Shown here: positions 6,898 through 13,156 of the stretch, piece after piece
Position numbering within the stretch: the stretch's first letter is position 1
How the letters are laid out: every line of letters begins with the position of its first letter
NCBI GenBank assembly: GCA_903858755.1
Contig: CAIOKC010000008.1
Span: forward strand, 1-39,354
Direction: 5' to 3'
DNA from: an uncultured bacterium
Lineage (GTDB): Bacteria; Patescibacteriota; Minisyncoccia; Phycocordibacterales; UBA2100
DNA: 39,354 nt
Made by a program: the position numbers and the translations under genes
The notes under the pieces: model-generated
What the model saw: the letters and a program-made list of their open reading frames with translations, nothing else
What the model was told of the DNA's origin: nothing
Databases searched by the model: none

Positions 6898-7851
6898 ATG
6901 AAAGACATACACAAACTATTTGCAGACGCCAAGAGAGAAACTCTCTCGGAGCATGAGCGCGCCGCTTCGCGCGAAAGCCTGAAGCTTTTCATGAAGGAGC
7001 ACCCTGCAGAAGCTCCCTTCGCCCTCCGTGCGTCCGACTACTTCGCTTCGCGATTTTCTTCCATCCATGCCGCGCATTTCATGCGGCTGCATCCTGTCGC
7101 GCTTTCCGTGATCCTTATCCTCGGCGTGGGTGTCGGCACTTCGTACGCCGCCGAGGGCACGGTGCCCGGGGATACGCTCTATCCAGTGAAGATCCACGTC
7201 AATGAATCCGTCCAGACGGCGCTTGCGGTCTCCGACGAAGCGAAGATCGATTGGAGCATCCGGCAAGTACATCGCCGCCTTGATGAAGCGGAGAAACTCG
7301 CGTATCGCGGAGCGCTAAGCGAAGAGAAGCGCTCCGAGATCGAGGCGCGCATAGAAAAAAGCGCCGCGCGATTCGACACGGCGGTCCTTTCGATTGCTGA
7401 TACTCCGGATCCTGCCGTCGTCGCGGATGCGGCTGCTGATTTCGAGGTGGCGCTTTCGGAAAAGGAGCGCGCTTTCGAGAGAATCGCCACGTCGCCTTCC
7501 GTGTCGAAAGACTCCGTCGCCCCCATCACCAAGCGCCTTCGCGCCAAGGTGGAAAAGGCGCAGCGGGTGCGCGCTGTCGCTGCACGGTTTGCCGAAAAAG
7601 AGGGCCACAAAAGAGGCGTCAAAGTACCTACCGGTGCAGGAGTCGTCGGGAGCGTCGCGGAGCAACTCCCCGCACAGGCTACGCTCATGGAGGCGGTGCC
7701 TACCGCTGGAGAAGCGACGACAGGCGCGATCGAGGTTGAAATTGCTTCCACCTCGATCGAGTTCGAAGCAGAGATCGAGGTAGAGAGGGCATTGGATTTT
7801 CGCGCCGCTATCCTCGAGGCGCAGGGAGAGCGTGAAGACGAAGATCGTTAG
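6898..7851 (+). CDS. DUF5667 single-pass membrane protein
   Basis: 317 residues. An N-terminal cytoplasmic stretch (about 1-62) is followed by one membrane helix at about 65-85 (PVALSVILILGVGVGTSYAAEG). Directly after it comes GTVPGDTLYPVKIHVNESV, the hallmark of DUF5667, a domain found outside the membrane in actinobacteria and CPR bacteria, often next to ECF sigma factors. The rest is helical and charged, with a Thr/Ala/Glu-rich tail. Topology and the nearby sigma gene suggest an anti-sigma or envelope-sensing role, but no zinc-binding anti-sigma motif is visible, so this is inference. Confidence 0.75.
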   Translation: MKDIHKLFADAKRETLSEHERAASRESLKLFMKEHPAEAPFALRASDYFASRFSSIHAAHFMRLHPVALSVILILGVGVGTSYAAEGTVPGDTLYPVKIHVNESVQTALAVSDEAKIDWSIRQVHRRLDEAEKLAYRGALSEEKRSEIEARIEKSAARFDTAVLSIADTPDPAVVADAAADFEVALSEKERAFERIATSPSVSKDSVAPITKRLRAKVEKAQRVRAVAARFAEKEGHKRGVKVPTGAGVVGSVAEQLPAQATLMEAVPTAGEATTGAIEVEIASTSIEFEAEIEVERALDFRAAILEAQGEREDEDR

Positions 7852-7887
7852 GCGCACCCTGTCGGTGCATATCACTGCGTAGCAAGG

Positions 7888-7923
7888 CTTGTTTATACAT
7901 ACCTATAGGTATGTATAAACAAG
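7888..7923. repeat. perfect 36-base intergenic palindrome
   Basis: CTTGTTTATACATACCTA (7888-7905) and TAGGTATGTATAAACAAG (7906-7923) are exact reverse complements with no loop. The outer five bases, CTTGT and ACAAG, match the outer bases of the 25-base palindrome core flanking the transposase gene near 36.2-37.0 kb. It lies between the DUF5667 gene and the membrane protein at 8011. There is no T-run and no protein frame. Confidence 0.8.
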
Positions 7924-7941
7924 TGCGACAAACTGGGTCAT

Positions 7942-7969
7942 GTGTGGATATGTACCACTCTATCCACAC
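7942..7969. repeat. inverted pair of DnaA-box-like sites
   Basis: GTGTGGATA (7942-7950) and TATCCACAC (7961-7969) are inverted copies ten bases apart. Each holds TATCCACA on one strand, which differs from the DnaA box TTATCCACA only in its first base. No dnaA, dnaN or AT-rich unwinding region is nearby, so an origin is not claimed; it may simply be a stem-loop. Confidence 0.35.
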
Positions 7970-7998
7970 TCGCATCTGTGCGAGCTTCCGACATCGTT

Positions 7999-8004
7999 CA
8001 TAAT
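7999..8004 (+). promoter_or_regulatory. -10 box of the gene at 8011 (leaderless)
   Basis: CATAAT lies six bases before the ATG. No convincing -35 is visible. Confidence 0.4.
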
Positions 8005-8010
8005 GTCGAA

Positions 8011-8379
8011 ATGAAATACGGCGCACTCCTTGGATGGGGTATCGTGATCTACGCGATTGCCGAACTCGTCTCTTCTGCGCTCATCACCTACGGTCTGGCT
8101 GCAACGCTGCTTGCACAATGCATCACTCTCGTCTCTTTGGTCGTCGTCTCCCTCATCGCAGGGCACGCGCTCACAATGCATTCGTGGAAAGACATTCTTC
8201 CGTATTCGCTCGGATGGATGTGCATCTTGGTTGCGCTCGATGCTCTCCTCTATGTGCCCCTCGCCGGATGGGGATTGTATGCGGATTCGGGCATGTGGTT
8301 TGGCTACGCACTCGTCGCGATCGCGCCGCTTTTTGCGTCGACTGCGCATACGCTCCCGGAGCCCCATCGCGTATTTTGA
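8011..8379 (+). CDS. small four-helix membrane protein, function unknown
   Basis: 122 residues with about four hydrophobic segments (GALLGWGIVIYAIAELVSSAL, TLLAQCITLVSLVVVSLIAG, LGWMCILVALDALLYVPLAG and WFGYALVAIAPLFAST). I do not recognise a family. The ATG at 8011 is preferred over an upstream in-frame ATG at 7942 because the protein then starts at the first membrane helix and a CATAAT box lies six bases before it. The stop is one base from the start of the MFS-like gene, so the two are probably translated together. Confidence 0.65.
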   Translation: MKYGALLGWGIVIYAIAELVSSALITYGLAATLLAQCITLVSLVVVSLIAGHALTMHSWKDILPYSLGWMCILVALDALLYVPLAGWGLYADSGMWFGYALVAIAPLFASTAHTLPEPHRVF

Positions 8380-8380
8380 T

Positions 8381-9571
8381 ATGGGTCTTGCCACCGTACG
8401 AACGCAGGATTCCGTTCGGGATTCCGCCCGCGCACTCCGTTTCCATAGGTTTCTCCTGCGCCTCGCGCTCGCGGGGATCAATGTCTATGCGTGGATATTT
8501 GCGTTCCAGTACTTTTTCCTCACGAGTCCGACGATTGAGCAGGCTTTCGCTCGCACGGTGCTTCTCTACGGCTTATCGCAGACAGTGACGTGCCTCGCTA
8601 CGCCCTATGCGGCTCGAGCGCTTCGGCACGGATCGAGGCGGTCGATCGTCTTTGCGCTCGTATGCGCGTCGGCGTCTTTCGTACTTCTTGGCGCCACCTT
8701 TGAGGGATTCTTTCCGCTTTCGGTGCCGCTCGGGATCATCGCTTTTTCTATCGGACTCGGCGCATACCGCTCGCTGTATTGGATACCGTATGAAGTCGAG
8801 GCGAGAGGTGTCTTGCAGACGACCCGTCGCGCGAGTCTTTTTCGTGAAATCGTCGTGGCGCTTGCTCCGCTTGGCGTCGGACTTCTTATCGCTTCGAGTG
8901 GAGAGGCGCCATTGTGGAGCCTCTTCGGTGCCGGAGCGCTCGTGCTTCTCTCCGCGCTGCCGCTTATCTGGGTCTCGGAAGTGCACGAGCGTTTCTCGTG
9001 GAAATATCGCGAGACGTTTGCGCACCTCATGGATCGAGCGCATCGCGTGCATGTCTCTCGATCCATACTGGAGGGGATGATAGGGGCGGCGATGCTTCTC
9101 CTGTGGCCGATAGCGATCTTCCTCATCGTCGGGTGGTCCTACGGGATGCTTGGTCTCGTGCTCTCGCTTACCTTCCTCTTCGCCATGTTTGGGCGGGGAG
9201 TCGTCCGCAGCGTCCTCCGCCGAGTGCAGGTGCATGAATCGCGGCTCGTGGGCGGTTTTCTCGCGGCATCTCCGTGGCTTCTGCGCCTTCTTGTCGCGAG
9301 TCCGATTTCGATCGTGCTTGTCGACTCGTATTTCTACACGACCGCCTCCCTCCGTCATGGGCTGGACCACGCAGCATTCGAACAGTCGTCGGACGGTGGC
9401 TCGTATATCGACGAGCACACCGCACTCAAGGAGATGGCGCTTTCAATAGGACGCATCGTGACCTGCGCGCTTGCGGTGGGTCTCGCTCTTCTCTTCTCCC
9501 TTCCGTTTGCGTGTATCGGCGCCTTCACTCTTGCCGCGCTCGCTTCGCTCGCGCTCCACTTTTGGTATTGA
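8381..9571 (+). CDS. MFS-like integral membrane transporter
   Basis: 396 residues with about 11-12 hydrophobic helices in two halves, separated by a charged cytoplasmic loop near the middle (EVHERFSWKYRETFAHLMDRAHRVHV). The overall pattern and RR-rich short loops fit the major facilitator superfamily, but the classical GxxxDRxGRR loop motif is not clear. Substrate unknown. The ATG at 8381 follows the upstream stop by one base, which indicates translational coupling with the four-helix protein. The gene ends four bases before a long hairpin. Confidence 0.7.
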   Translation: MGLATVRTQDSVRDSARALRFHRFLLRLALAGINVYAWIFAFQYFFLTSPTIEQAFARTVLLYGLSQTVTCLATPYAARALRHGSRRSIVFALVCASASFVLLGATFEGFFPLSVPLGIIAFSIGLGAYRSLYWIPYEVEARGVLQTTRRASLFREIVVALAPLGVGLLIASSGEAPLWSLFGAGALVLLSALPLIWVSEVHERFSWKYRETFAHLMDRAHRVHVSRSILEGMIGAAMLLLWPIAIFLIVGWSYGMLGLVLSLTFLFAMFGRGVVRSVLRRVQVHESRLVGGFLAASPWLLRLLVASPISIVLVDSYFYTTASLRHGLDHAAFEQSSDGGSYIDEHTALKEMALSIGRIVTCALAVGLALLFSLPFACIGAFTLAALASLALHFWY

Positions 9572-9575
9572 AAAT

Positions 9576-9614
9576 CCGCCACAGTATCAAGGGGAACCCT
9601 TGATACTGTGGCGG
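9576..9614. terminator. 18-pair hairpin after the MFS-like gene
   Basis: CCGCCACAGTATCAAGGG (9576-9593), loop GAA, and CCCTTGATACTGTGGCGG (9597-9614) pair without a mismatch. It starts four bases after the stop codon, between convergent genes. No T-run follows on the plus strand. Its length and three-base loop are also like REP-type hairpins. Confidence 0.65.
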
Positions 9615-9621
9615 GAAGAAT

Positions 9622-9652
9622 CGCCCCGGAACGCACACTGCGTTCCGGGGCG
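9622..9652. terminator. second hairpin between convergent genes
   Basis: CGCCCCGGAACGCA (9622-9635), loop CAC, and TGCGTTCCGGGGCG (9639-9652), a perfect 14-pair stem seven bases after the previous hairpin. Together they separate the plus-strand transporter gene from the minus-strand genes ending at 9683. Confidence 0.6.
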
Positions 9653-9682
9653 GTCTCATGTTTTGGCAAAGACAGAGCAAGG

Positions 9683-10012
9683 TCAGAGGAAGACCGGTTG
9701 TCGAATCCGGTCCTCGATATGTTCACGTTCCTTGGCTCGCGCCCTCTGCAGAGCGCAGAAGGCGAGCTGCTTCGCCGCTTGCCAGTCGCCTTTTTGAAGC
9801 GGCTGGAGAGGGCGCAGCGGCTCAAGAAGCGGACCACGCGGCGAAGGGCGATCATCAGTCGTCGCTCCGGTCAGGTCTCGCCACTGCATCTCGTAGTCCA
9901 AGGGGAGCGTGCACACGAACGAAATCTTCCGCCCCTTGTACCAAACGACACATTCCTGCGCGTCGTTCACGGCGATGATCGTGGGCGTGGCGCCCCAGGA
10001 TTTTTTGTTCAC
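9683..10012 (-). CDS. small hypothetical protein (109 aa)
   Basis: I do not recognise this protein. It starts with GTG at 10012, overlapping the stop of the upstream gene as GTGA, so translation is coupled. The first 50 residues look like a small beta-rich domain (TPTIIAVNDAQECVVWYKGRKISFVCTLP), followed by a proline/leucine repeat-like stretch (PLLEPLRPLQPLQ) and a basic helical tail. No membrane segment. It is the last gene of a yqeY-led minus-strand group. Confidence 0.6.
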   Translation of the reverse strand: MNKKSWGATPTIIAVNDAQECVVWYKGRKISFVCTLPLDYEMQWRDLTGATTDDRPSPRGPLLEPLRPLQPLQKGDWQAAKQLAFCALQRARAKEREHIEDRIRQPVFL

Positions 10013-10308
10013 TGCAGAGCCTCCTTCCGTGCTTCGATCCTCCGAGAAGCCTCTTCCGCCGCTTTCGTGCCGAAGACGAACACGTGCAAAAGAAGATTGC
10101 GATACGCTTGCTGTGTTTTCTCACCCCGTGCGCTGATCGCGTGCGCGTCGAGCGCCTTGTCGATGGCGCCGTCGGTGAGTCCGTCTTTCGTCCGGAGATT
10201 GATTGCGGTCCGGACGACGGCAGGCGCATCGTGCCCGATCAGTGCGCGATCGGATGCCGAAAGCCCCTCGAGGGCTTTCGTGGTCTCGAAAACGATATGT
10301 TCAGGCAC
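10009..10308 (-). CDS. small hypothetical helical protein (99 aa)
   Basis: I do not recognise this protein. GTG at 10308 is chosen as the start because GAGAGGTG lies just upstream; the frame stays open to a TTG at 10380 that overlaps the yqeY stop. The sequence is mostly helical and charged (LSASDRALIGHDAPAVVRTAINLRTKDGL) and ends in a likely coiled segment (EEASRRIEARKEALQ). It overlaps the next gene by four bases. Co-transcription with yqeY is likely from spacing. Confidence 0.6.
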   Translation of the reverse strand: MPEHIVFETTKALEGLSASDRALIGHDAPAVVRTAINLRTKDGLTDGAIDKALDAHAISARGEKTQQAYRNLLLHVFVFGTKAAEEASRRIEARKEALQ

Positions 10309-10376
10309 GCGATTCACCTCTCTTTCTTCTGAATGCGATGTACCTGGAAAGTACTCTACCATGAAAGCGGAGATAT

Positions 10377-10817
10377 TCAAGCTGCGAGCGCTTGTACGAC
10401 TGCTTTCACGTCCGCGCCGTCGGCACTTCCCGCGAATTCTTTCATGATGGCGCCAGTAAGCTTGCCGGCATCCGTGATTCCTTCTGCTATCTTTGCCCGC
10501 GCCACTTTCTCGATCTCTTCGCGGCTCGCGGTCTGCGGCAAGTAGGTCTCGATAATCTTGAGTTCGGCGGATTCTTTTTCCGCGAGCTCAGTGCGTCCGC
10601 CTTTGGTGAATTGCTCGATCGAATCTTTGCGCTGCTTTGCGAGGCGCTTGAGGACGACGATCGCATCAGCATCGGCTATTTCTTCGGTCGGCTTTTTGCC
10701 TTTGGCGACGAGCTCGTTGGTGAATGCGGTCATCGCTCCGCGAAGCGTATTGACCTTGATGGGGTCGCGCGTCTTCATCGCCGCGACCATATCTGTCTTT
10801 ATCTGCTGCAGAAGCAT
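10377..10817 (-). CDS. yqeY: GatB/YqeY domain protein
   Basis: A 146-residue stand-alone YqeY protein. It matches the family throughout: LLQQIKTDMVAAMKTRDPIKVNTLRGAMTAF at the start, LKRLAKQRKDSIEQFTKGGRTELAEKESAELKIIETYLP in the middle and ADVKAVVQALAA at the end. The fold is related to the tail domain of the GatB amidotransferase subunit and is thought to contact tRNA; its exact role is unsettled. The start codon lies seven bases after an extended -10 box shared back to back with rmuC. Two small orphan genes follow with short or negative spacing. Confidence 0.93.
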   Translation of the reverse strand: MLLQQIKTDMVAAMKTRDPIKVNTLRGAMTAFTNELVAKGKKPTEEIADADAIVVLKRLAKQRKDSIEQFTKGGRTELAEKESAELKIIETYLPQTASREEIEKVARAKIAEGITDAGKLTGAIMKEFAGSADGADVKAVVQALAA

Positions 10818-10824
10818 GAGTGGG

Positions 10825-10844
10825 AGTATAGCACGTGCTAGAAT
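10825..10844. promoter_or_regulatory. back-to-back divergent promoters of yqeY and rmuC
   Basis: On the minus strand TGC-TATACT (-10 at 10830-10825) lies seven bases before the yqeY ATG. On the plus strand TGC-TAGAAT (-10 at 10839-10844) lies six bases before the rmuC ATG. The two -10 boxes are separated only by the palindrome GCACGTGC (10831-10838), which supplies the extended TG element for both. Only 33 bases separate the two start codons. Confidence 0.65.
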
Positions 10845-10850
10845 CCCGCT

Positions 10851-11891
10851 ATGGAATGGGTGATCATCGGTCTTCTCGCTTTGATCTTAATTGCCGTTTT
10901 GGTTGCTTTTTTCCGTAAACCCGTAGCACCGCAGGATACACAGGGAATGGTATTGCTCCAGAAGCAGATGGAAAATCTTGAGCGCTCTCTGGATTCTCGC
11001 ATGCACGAATCGAGTAAGCAGATGCACGATACGGTGCGCGGTCAGCTCGGAGAATCAGCGCGACTGATTAAAGAGATCACCCAAGAGATCACTTCAGTGA
11101 AGGAAATAGGTCGGCAGACGCAATCTTTTGCGGAACAACTTCAGTCCCTTCAAGACCTTCTGAAGAATCCAAAACAGCGCGGTATTTTGGGTGAGTACTA
11201 TTTGGAGACTGTCTTGAAAAACGTCATGAGCCCACAGGATTACCGTATTCAGTATGCATTTAAGAACGGAGAGGTGGTCGACGCTGTTGTCGTTATTGAT
11301 AAGAAACTTGTCCCTGTCGACTCTAAATTCTCTCTCGACAACTACAACAGGTTCGTCAGTGCCGCGGTGGGAAGTCCTGAGCGCGCAGCGCTCGAGAAAT
11401 TGTTTGTAAACGACCTGAAAATGCGGATCCAGGAAACTGCGAAGTACATACGCCCAGAAGAAGACACGATGGACTTCGCCTTCATGTTTATTCCGAGCGA
11501 AGGTATTTATTATGACCTCCTCACAAATCAAGTTGGGGGTGGGGAAGAGGAGAATTTGATTCAGCGCGCAGCTTCGAAATATAAAGTCATTATCGTTTCA
11601 CCGACATCGTTCCTCGCGTATCTGCAAACAGTTCTGCAGGGCTTGCGGGCGTTGGAGATCGAGAAACGCGCAGGCGAAATACAGAAGCGGGTCGGTGAAT
11701 TGGGCAAGCATCTGGGTTCGTATGAAGGGCTTTTCCAGAAACTTGGAGCGGCATTGGGAACGACTGTTTCTCATTACAATAATGCCTACAAGGAGCTTGG
11801 TAAGATAGATAAAGACGTCTTTCGCATTACCGAGTCCAAAATCGGCATAGAGCCCGAGCTGCTCGACAAGCCGACTCTGATCGAGGAGTAA
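10851..11891 (+). CDS. rmuC: DNA recombination protein RmuC
   Basis: 346 residues. An N-terminal membrane anchor (about 3-20, VIIGLLALILIAVLVAFF) is followed by a long coiled coil (about 30-100), then the RmuC nuclease-like domain with LLKNPKQRGILGEYYLETVL, VVVIDKKLVPVDSKFSLDNY and FAFMFIPSEGIYYDLL. RmuC limits rearrangements between inverted repeats; the biochemical activity is not settled. Its codons are more AT-rich than the surroundings (29 of 60 G+C at 11101-11160), which may mean older transfer or weaker expression. It is leaderless by promoter position. A strong hairpin follows. Confidence 0.95.
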   Translation: MEWVIIGLLALILIAVLVAFFRKPVAPQDTQGMVLLQKQMENLERSLDSRMHESSKQMHDTVRGQLGESARLIKEITQEITSVKEIGRQTQSFAEQLQSLQDLLKNPKQRGILGEYYLETVLKNVMSPQDYRIQYAFKNGEVVDAVVVIDKKLVPVDSKFSLDNYNRFVSAAVGSPERAALEKLFVNDLKMRIQETAKYIRPEEDTMDFAFMFIPSEGIYYDLLTNQVGGGEEENLIQRAASKYKVIIVSPTSFLAYLQTVLQGLRALEIEKRAGEIQKRVGELGKHLGSYEGLFQKLGAALGTTVSHYNNAYKELGKIDKDVFRITESKIGIEPELLDKPTLIEE

Positions 11892-11899
11892 GATACGGA

Positions 11900-11930
11900 A
11901 AGGCGGGGCTCGCGACGCGAGCCCCGCCTT
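11900..11930. terminator. hairpin terminator between rmuC and the small membrane protein
   Basis: AAGGCGGGGCTCGC (11900-11913), loop GAC, GCGAGCCCCGCCTT (11917-11930). A perfect 14-pair stem placed between convergent genes, so it can serve both. Confidence 0.75.
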
Positions 11931-11938
11931 CTGCTTCA

Positions 11939-12118
11939 TCAGATTCCGAGTGCGATAGCGCACACGAAAGCTCCGAGAATGACCAGCGTGAAGATCGCGG
12001 GCACGCCGATCACGAGACCGAGCCACTGCCGTTTCATCTGCGCCGCTTCTTCGCGGTCTGCCTCGATGTCGTAGATAGCGCCGGTATCAAAAGAAGAAGT
12101 GTTTCTACTGATCCCCAT
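11939..12118 (-). CDS. small single-pass membrane protein (59 aa)
   Basis: 59 residues, ending in a strong membrane helix (LGLVIGVPAIFTLVILGAFVCAIALGI) with the acidic N-terminal half in the cytoplasm. The ATG at 12118 is preferred because GGAGAAGGAG lies eight bases upstream; an in-frame ATG at 12151 has no such site. No family recognised. It is a lone minus-strand gene between rmuC and rplU. Confidence 0.6.
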   Translation of the reverse strand: MGISRNTSSFDTGAIYDIEADREEAAQMKRQWLGLVIGVPAIFTLVILGAFVCAIALGI

Positions 12119-12184
12119 GGGGATGTCTCCTTCTCCCAGACCCGCCGCCATTCTGCTCCTCGTACGAGCAAAAGCAATCCTTTG

Positions 12185-12213
12185 TTGCGCGCCCTGTGGA
12201 TATGGGGTATATT
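12185..12213 (+). promoter_or_regulatory. promoter of rplU
   Basis: TTGCGC (12185-12190), a 17-base spacer and TATATT (12208-12213). The start near 12220 gives a leader of only about nine bases before the ATG. Confidence 0.5.
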
Positions 12214-12228
12214 GCGGCTTCTATAGCT

Positions 12229-12546
12229 ATGGCAAAAATCGCGATCATCGAGACGGGTGGGAAGCAGTACGTTGTCATGCAAGACAGCGTGCTTGATGTC
12301 GAGAAACTTCCTGGCTCTCACAAGGCGGGCGACAAAATCACGTTCGATAAGGTTCTTCTCACTGATGATGGGAAAGAGACGAAAGTCGGCGCGCCCTATG
12401 TCTCCGGCGCGAAAGTATCGGCAGAGCTTGTCGAGGAAGGTCGCGATGCGAAAGTCACGGTCATCCGCTACCGCCAGAAAAGCCGCTACTACAAAAAGCG
12501 AGGTCATCGCCAGCCGTACGCGAAAGTCCGCATAACCGCCCTCTAA
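12229..12546 (+). CDS. rplU: 50S ribosomal protein L21
   Basis: 105 residues, the normal length for bL21, a 23S rRNA-binding protein of the large subunit. It opens with AKIAIIETGGKQYVV and carries the KVTVIRYRQKSRYYKKRGHRQPYAKVRI C-terminal signature. The ATG at 12229 matches the family start; an earlier in-frame ATG would add a non-conserved segment. The usual partner rpmA (L27) is not downstream; recR follows on the other strand. The stop codon lies inside the terminator hairpin. Confidence 0.96.
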   Translation: MAKIAIIETGGKQYVVMQDSVLDVEKLPGSHKAGDKITFDKVLLTDDGKETKVGAPYVSGAKVSAELVEEGRDAKVTVIRYRQKSRYYKKRGHRQPYAKVRITAL

Positions 12547-12556
12547 GGGCGGTTTT
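12534..12556. terminator. terminator between rplU and recR
   Basis: AACCGCCCT (12534-12542), loop CTA, AGGGCGGTT (12546-12554), followed by a TT-rich stretch. The stem includes the rplU stop codon and ends next to the recR stop, so it is probably shared by both convergent genes. Confidence 0.7.
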
Positions 12557-13155
12557 CATTTTCGACTTTCGAGAGCGTTTTTTATCGTCTCAGGATCGGC
12601 GTACTCAAGCTCACTGCCGGTCGAAAGACCGCGCCCAAGCGTCGTTATCCGCAGCGATGAACGATTTACGAAGTCGCTCATCTCGTTTTTTAGGCGCGCG
12701 GCGGTCGCGTCGCCTTCGGGGTTCGCGGGGAAGGCGAGCACCACTTCCTCAAGTTCTTTGCGGGAGGAAATGAGGGCGAGGAGCTGCGGGATGCGTAGAT
12801 TCGCCGATTTCTCATTTGCGAGCGAGATCGTCCCGCCGAGTACAAAGTAAAGACCGTGGTAGGTTCCGCTCCGTTCAAGCGCTTGTAAATCAGCATCGGA
12901 TGCCACGATCATGAGGAATTCTTTGCCGCGTTCGTCGCTCACGCAGATCGAACAGATCTTCTCTTCCCCCGCGTGGAACCGCATGCACTCAGGGCACTGG
13001 TGTACCGCGCTACCGAGGCGCTGCACCGCTTCTATCAGTTCACGACGCATGCTTGGGGAGGAGCGCAGGAGAAATTGCACGAAGCGCCCCGCTTGGCGCG
13101 GTCCGATGCCGGGGAAGCGCTCAAACAAAGAGGTTAGCCGCTCTATCGTATCCAT
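12556..13155 (-). CDS. recR: recombination protein RecR
   Basis: RecR works with RecF/RecO to load RecA at gaps and stalled forks. The 199-residue protein shows the N-terminal helix-hairpin-helix (FPGIGPRQAGRF, 14-25), a four-cysteine zinc finger (C54, C57, C68, C71) and the TOPRIM domain (IVASDADLQALERSGTYHGLYFVLGG onward). Length is normal. The start codon lies one base after the dnaB stop, with no Shine-Dalgarno sequence, so it is probably translated by coupling from the dnaB message. Confidence 0.96.
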   Translation of the reverse strand: MDTIERLTSLFERFPGIGPRQAGRFVQFLLRSSPSMRRELIEAVQRLGSAVHQCPECMRFHAGEEKICSICVSDERGKEFLMIVASDADLQALERSGTYHGLYFVLGGTISLANEKSANLRIPQLLALISSRKELEEVVLAFPANPEGDATAARLKNEMSDFVNRSSLRITTLGRGLSTGSELEYADPETIKNALESRK

Positions 13156-13156
13156 A

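Noticed and set aside
7942-7969. Possible replication origin from inverted DnaA-box-like sites
   Set aside because: Only two imperfect sites, with no dnaA or dnaN nearby and no AT-rich unwinding stretch. dnaB at 13157-14548 is not a marker of the origin.
9690-9725. tRNA T-arm-like sequence (GGTTGTCGAATCCGGTC)
   Set aside because: No acceptor, D or anticodon stems can be built around it; it is the end of a minus-strand coding frame.
9608-10447. Plus-strand open frame of about 280 codons across the small minus-strand genes
   Set aside because: It runs through the hairpins and yqeY end, has no ribosome-binding site and reads as Ser/Arg-rich shadow. The minus-strand frames have coupled starts and overlap signals instead.
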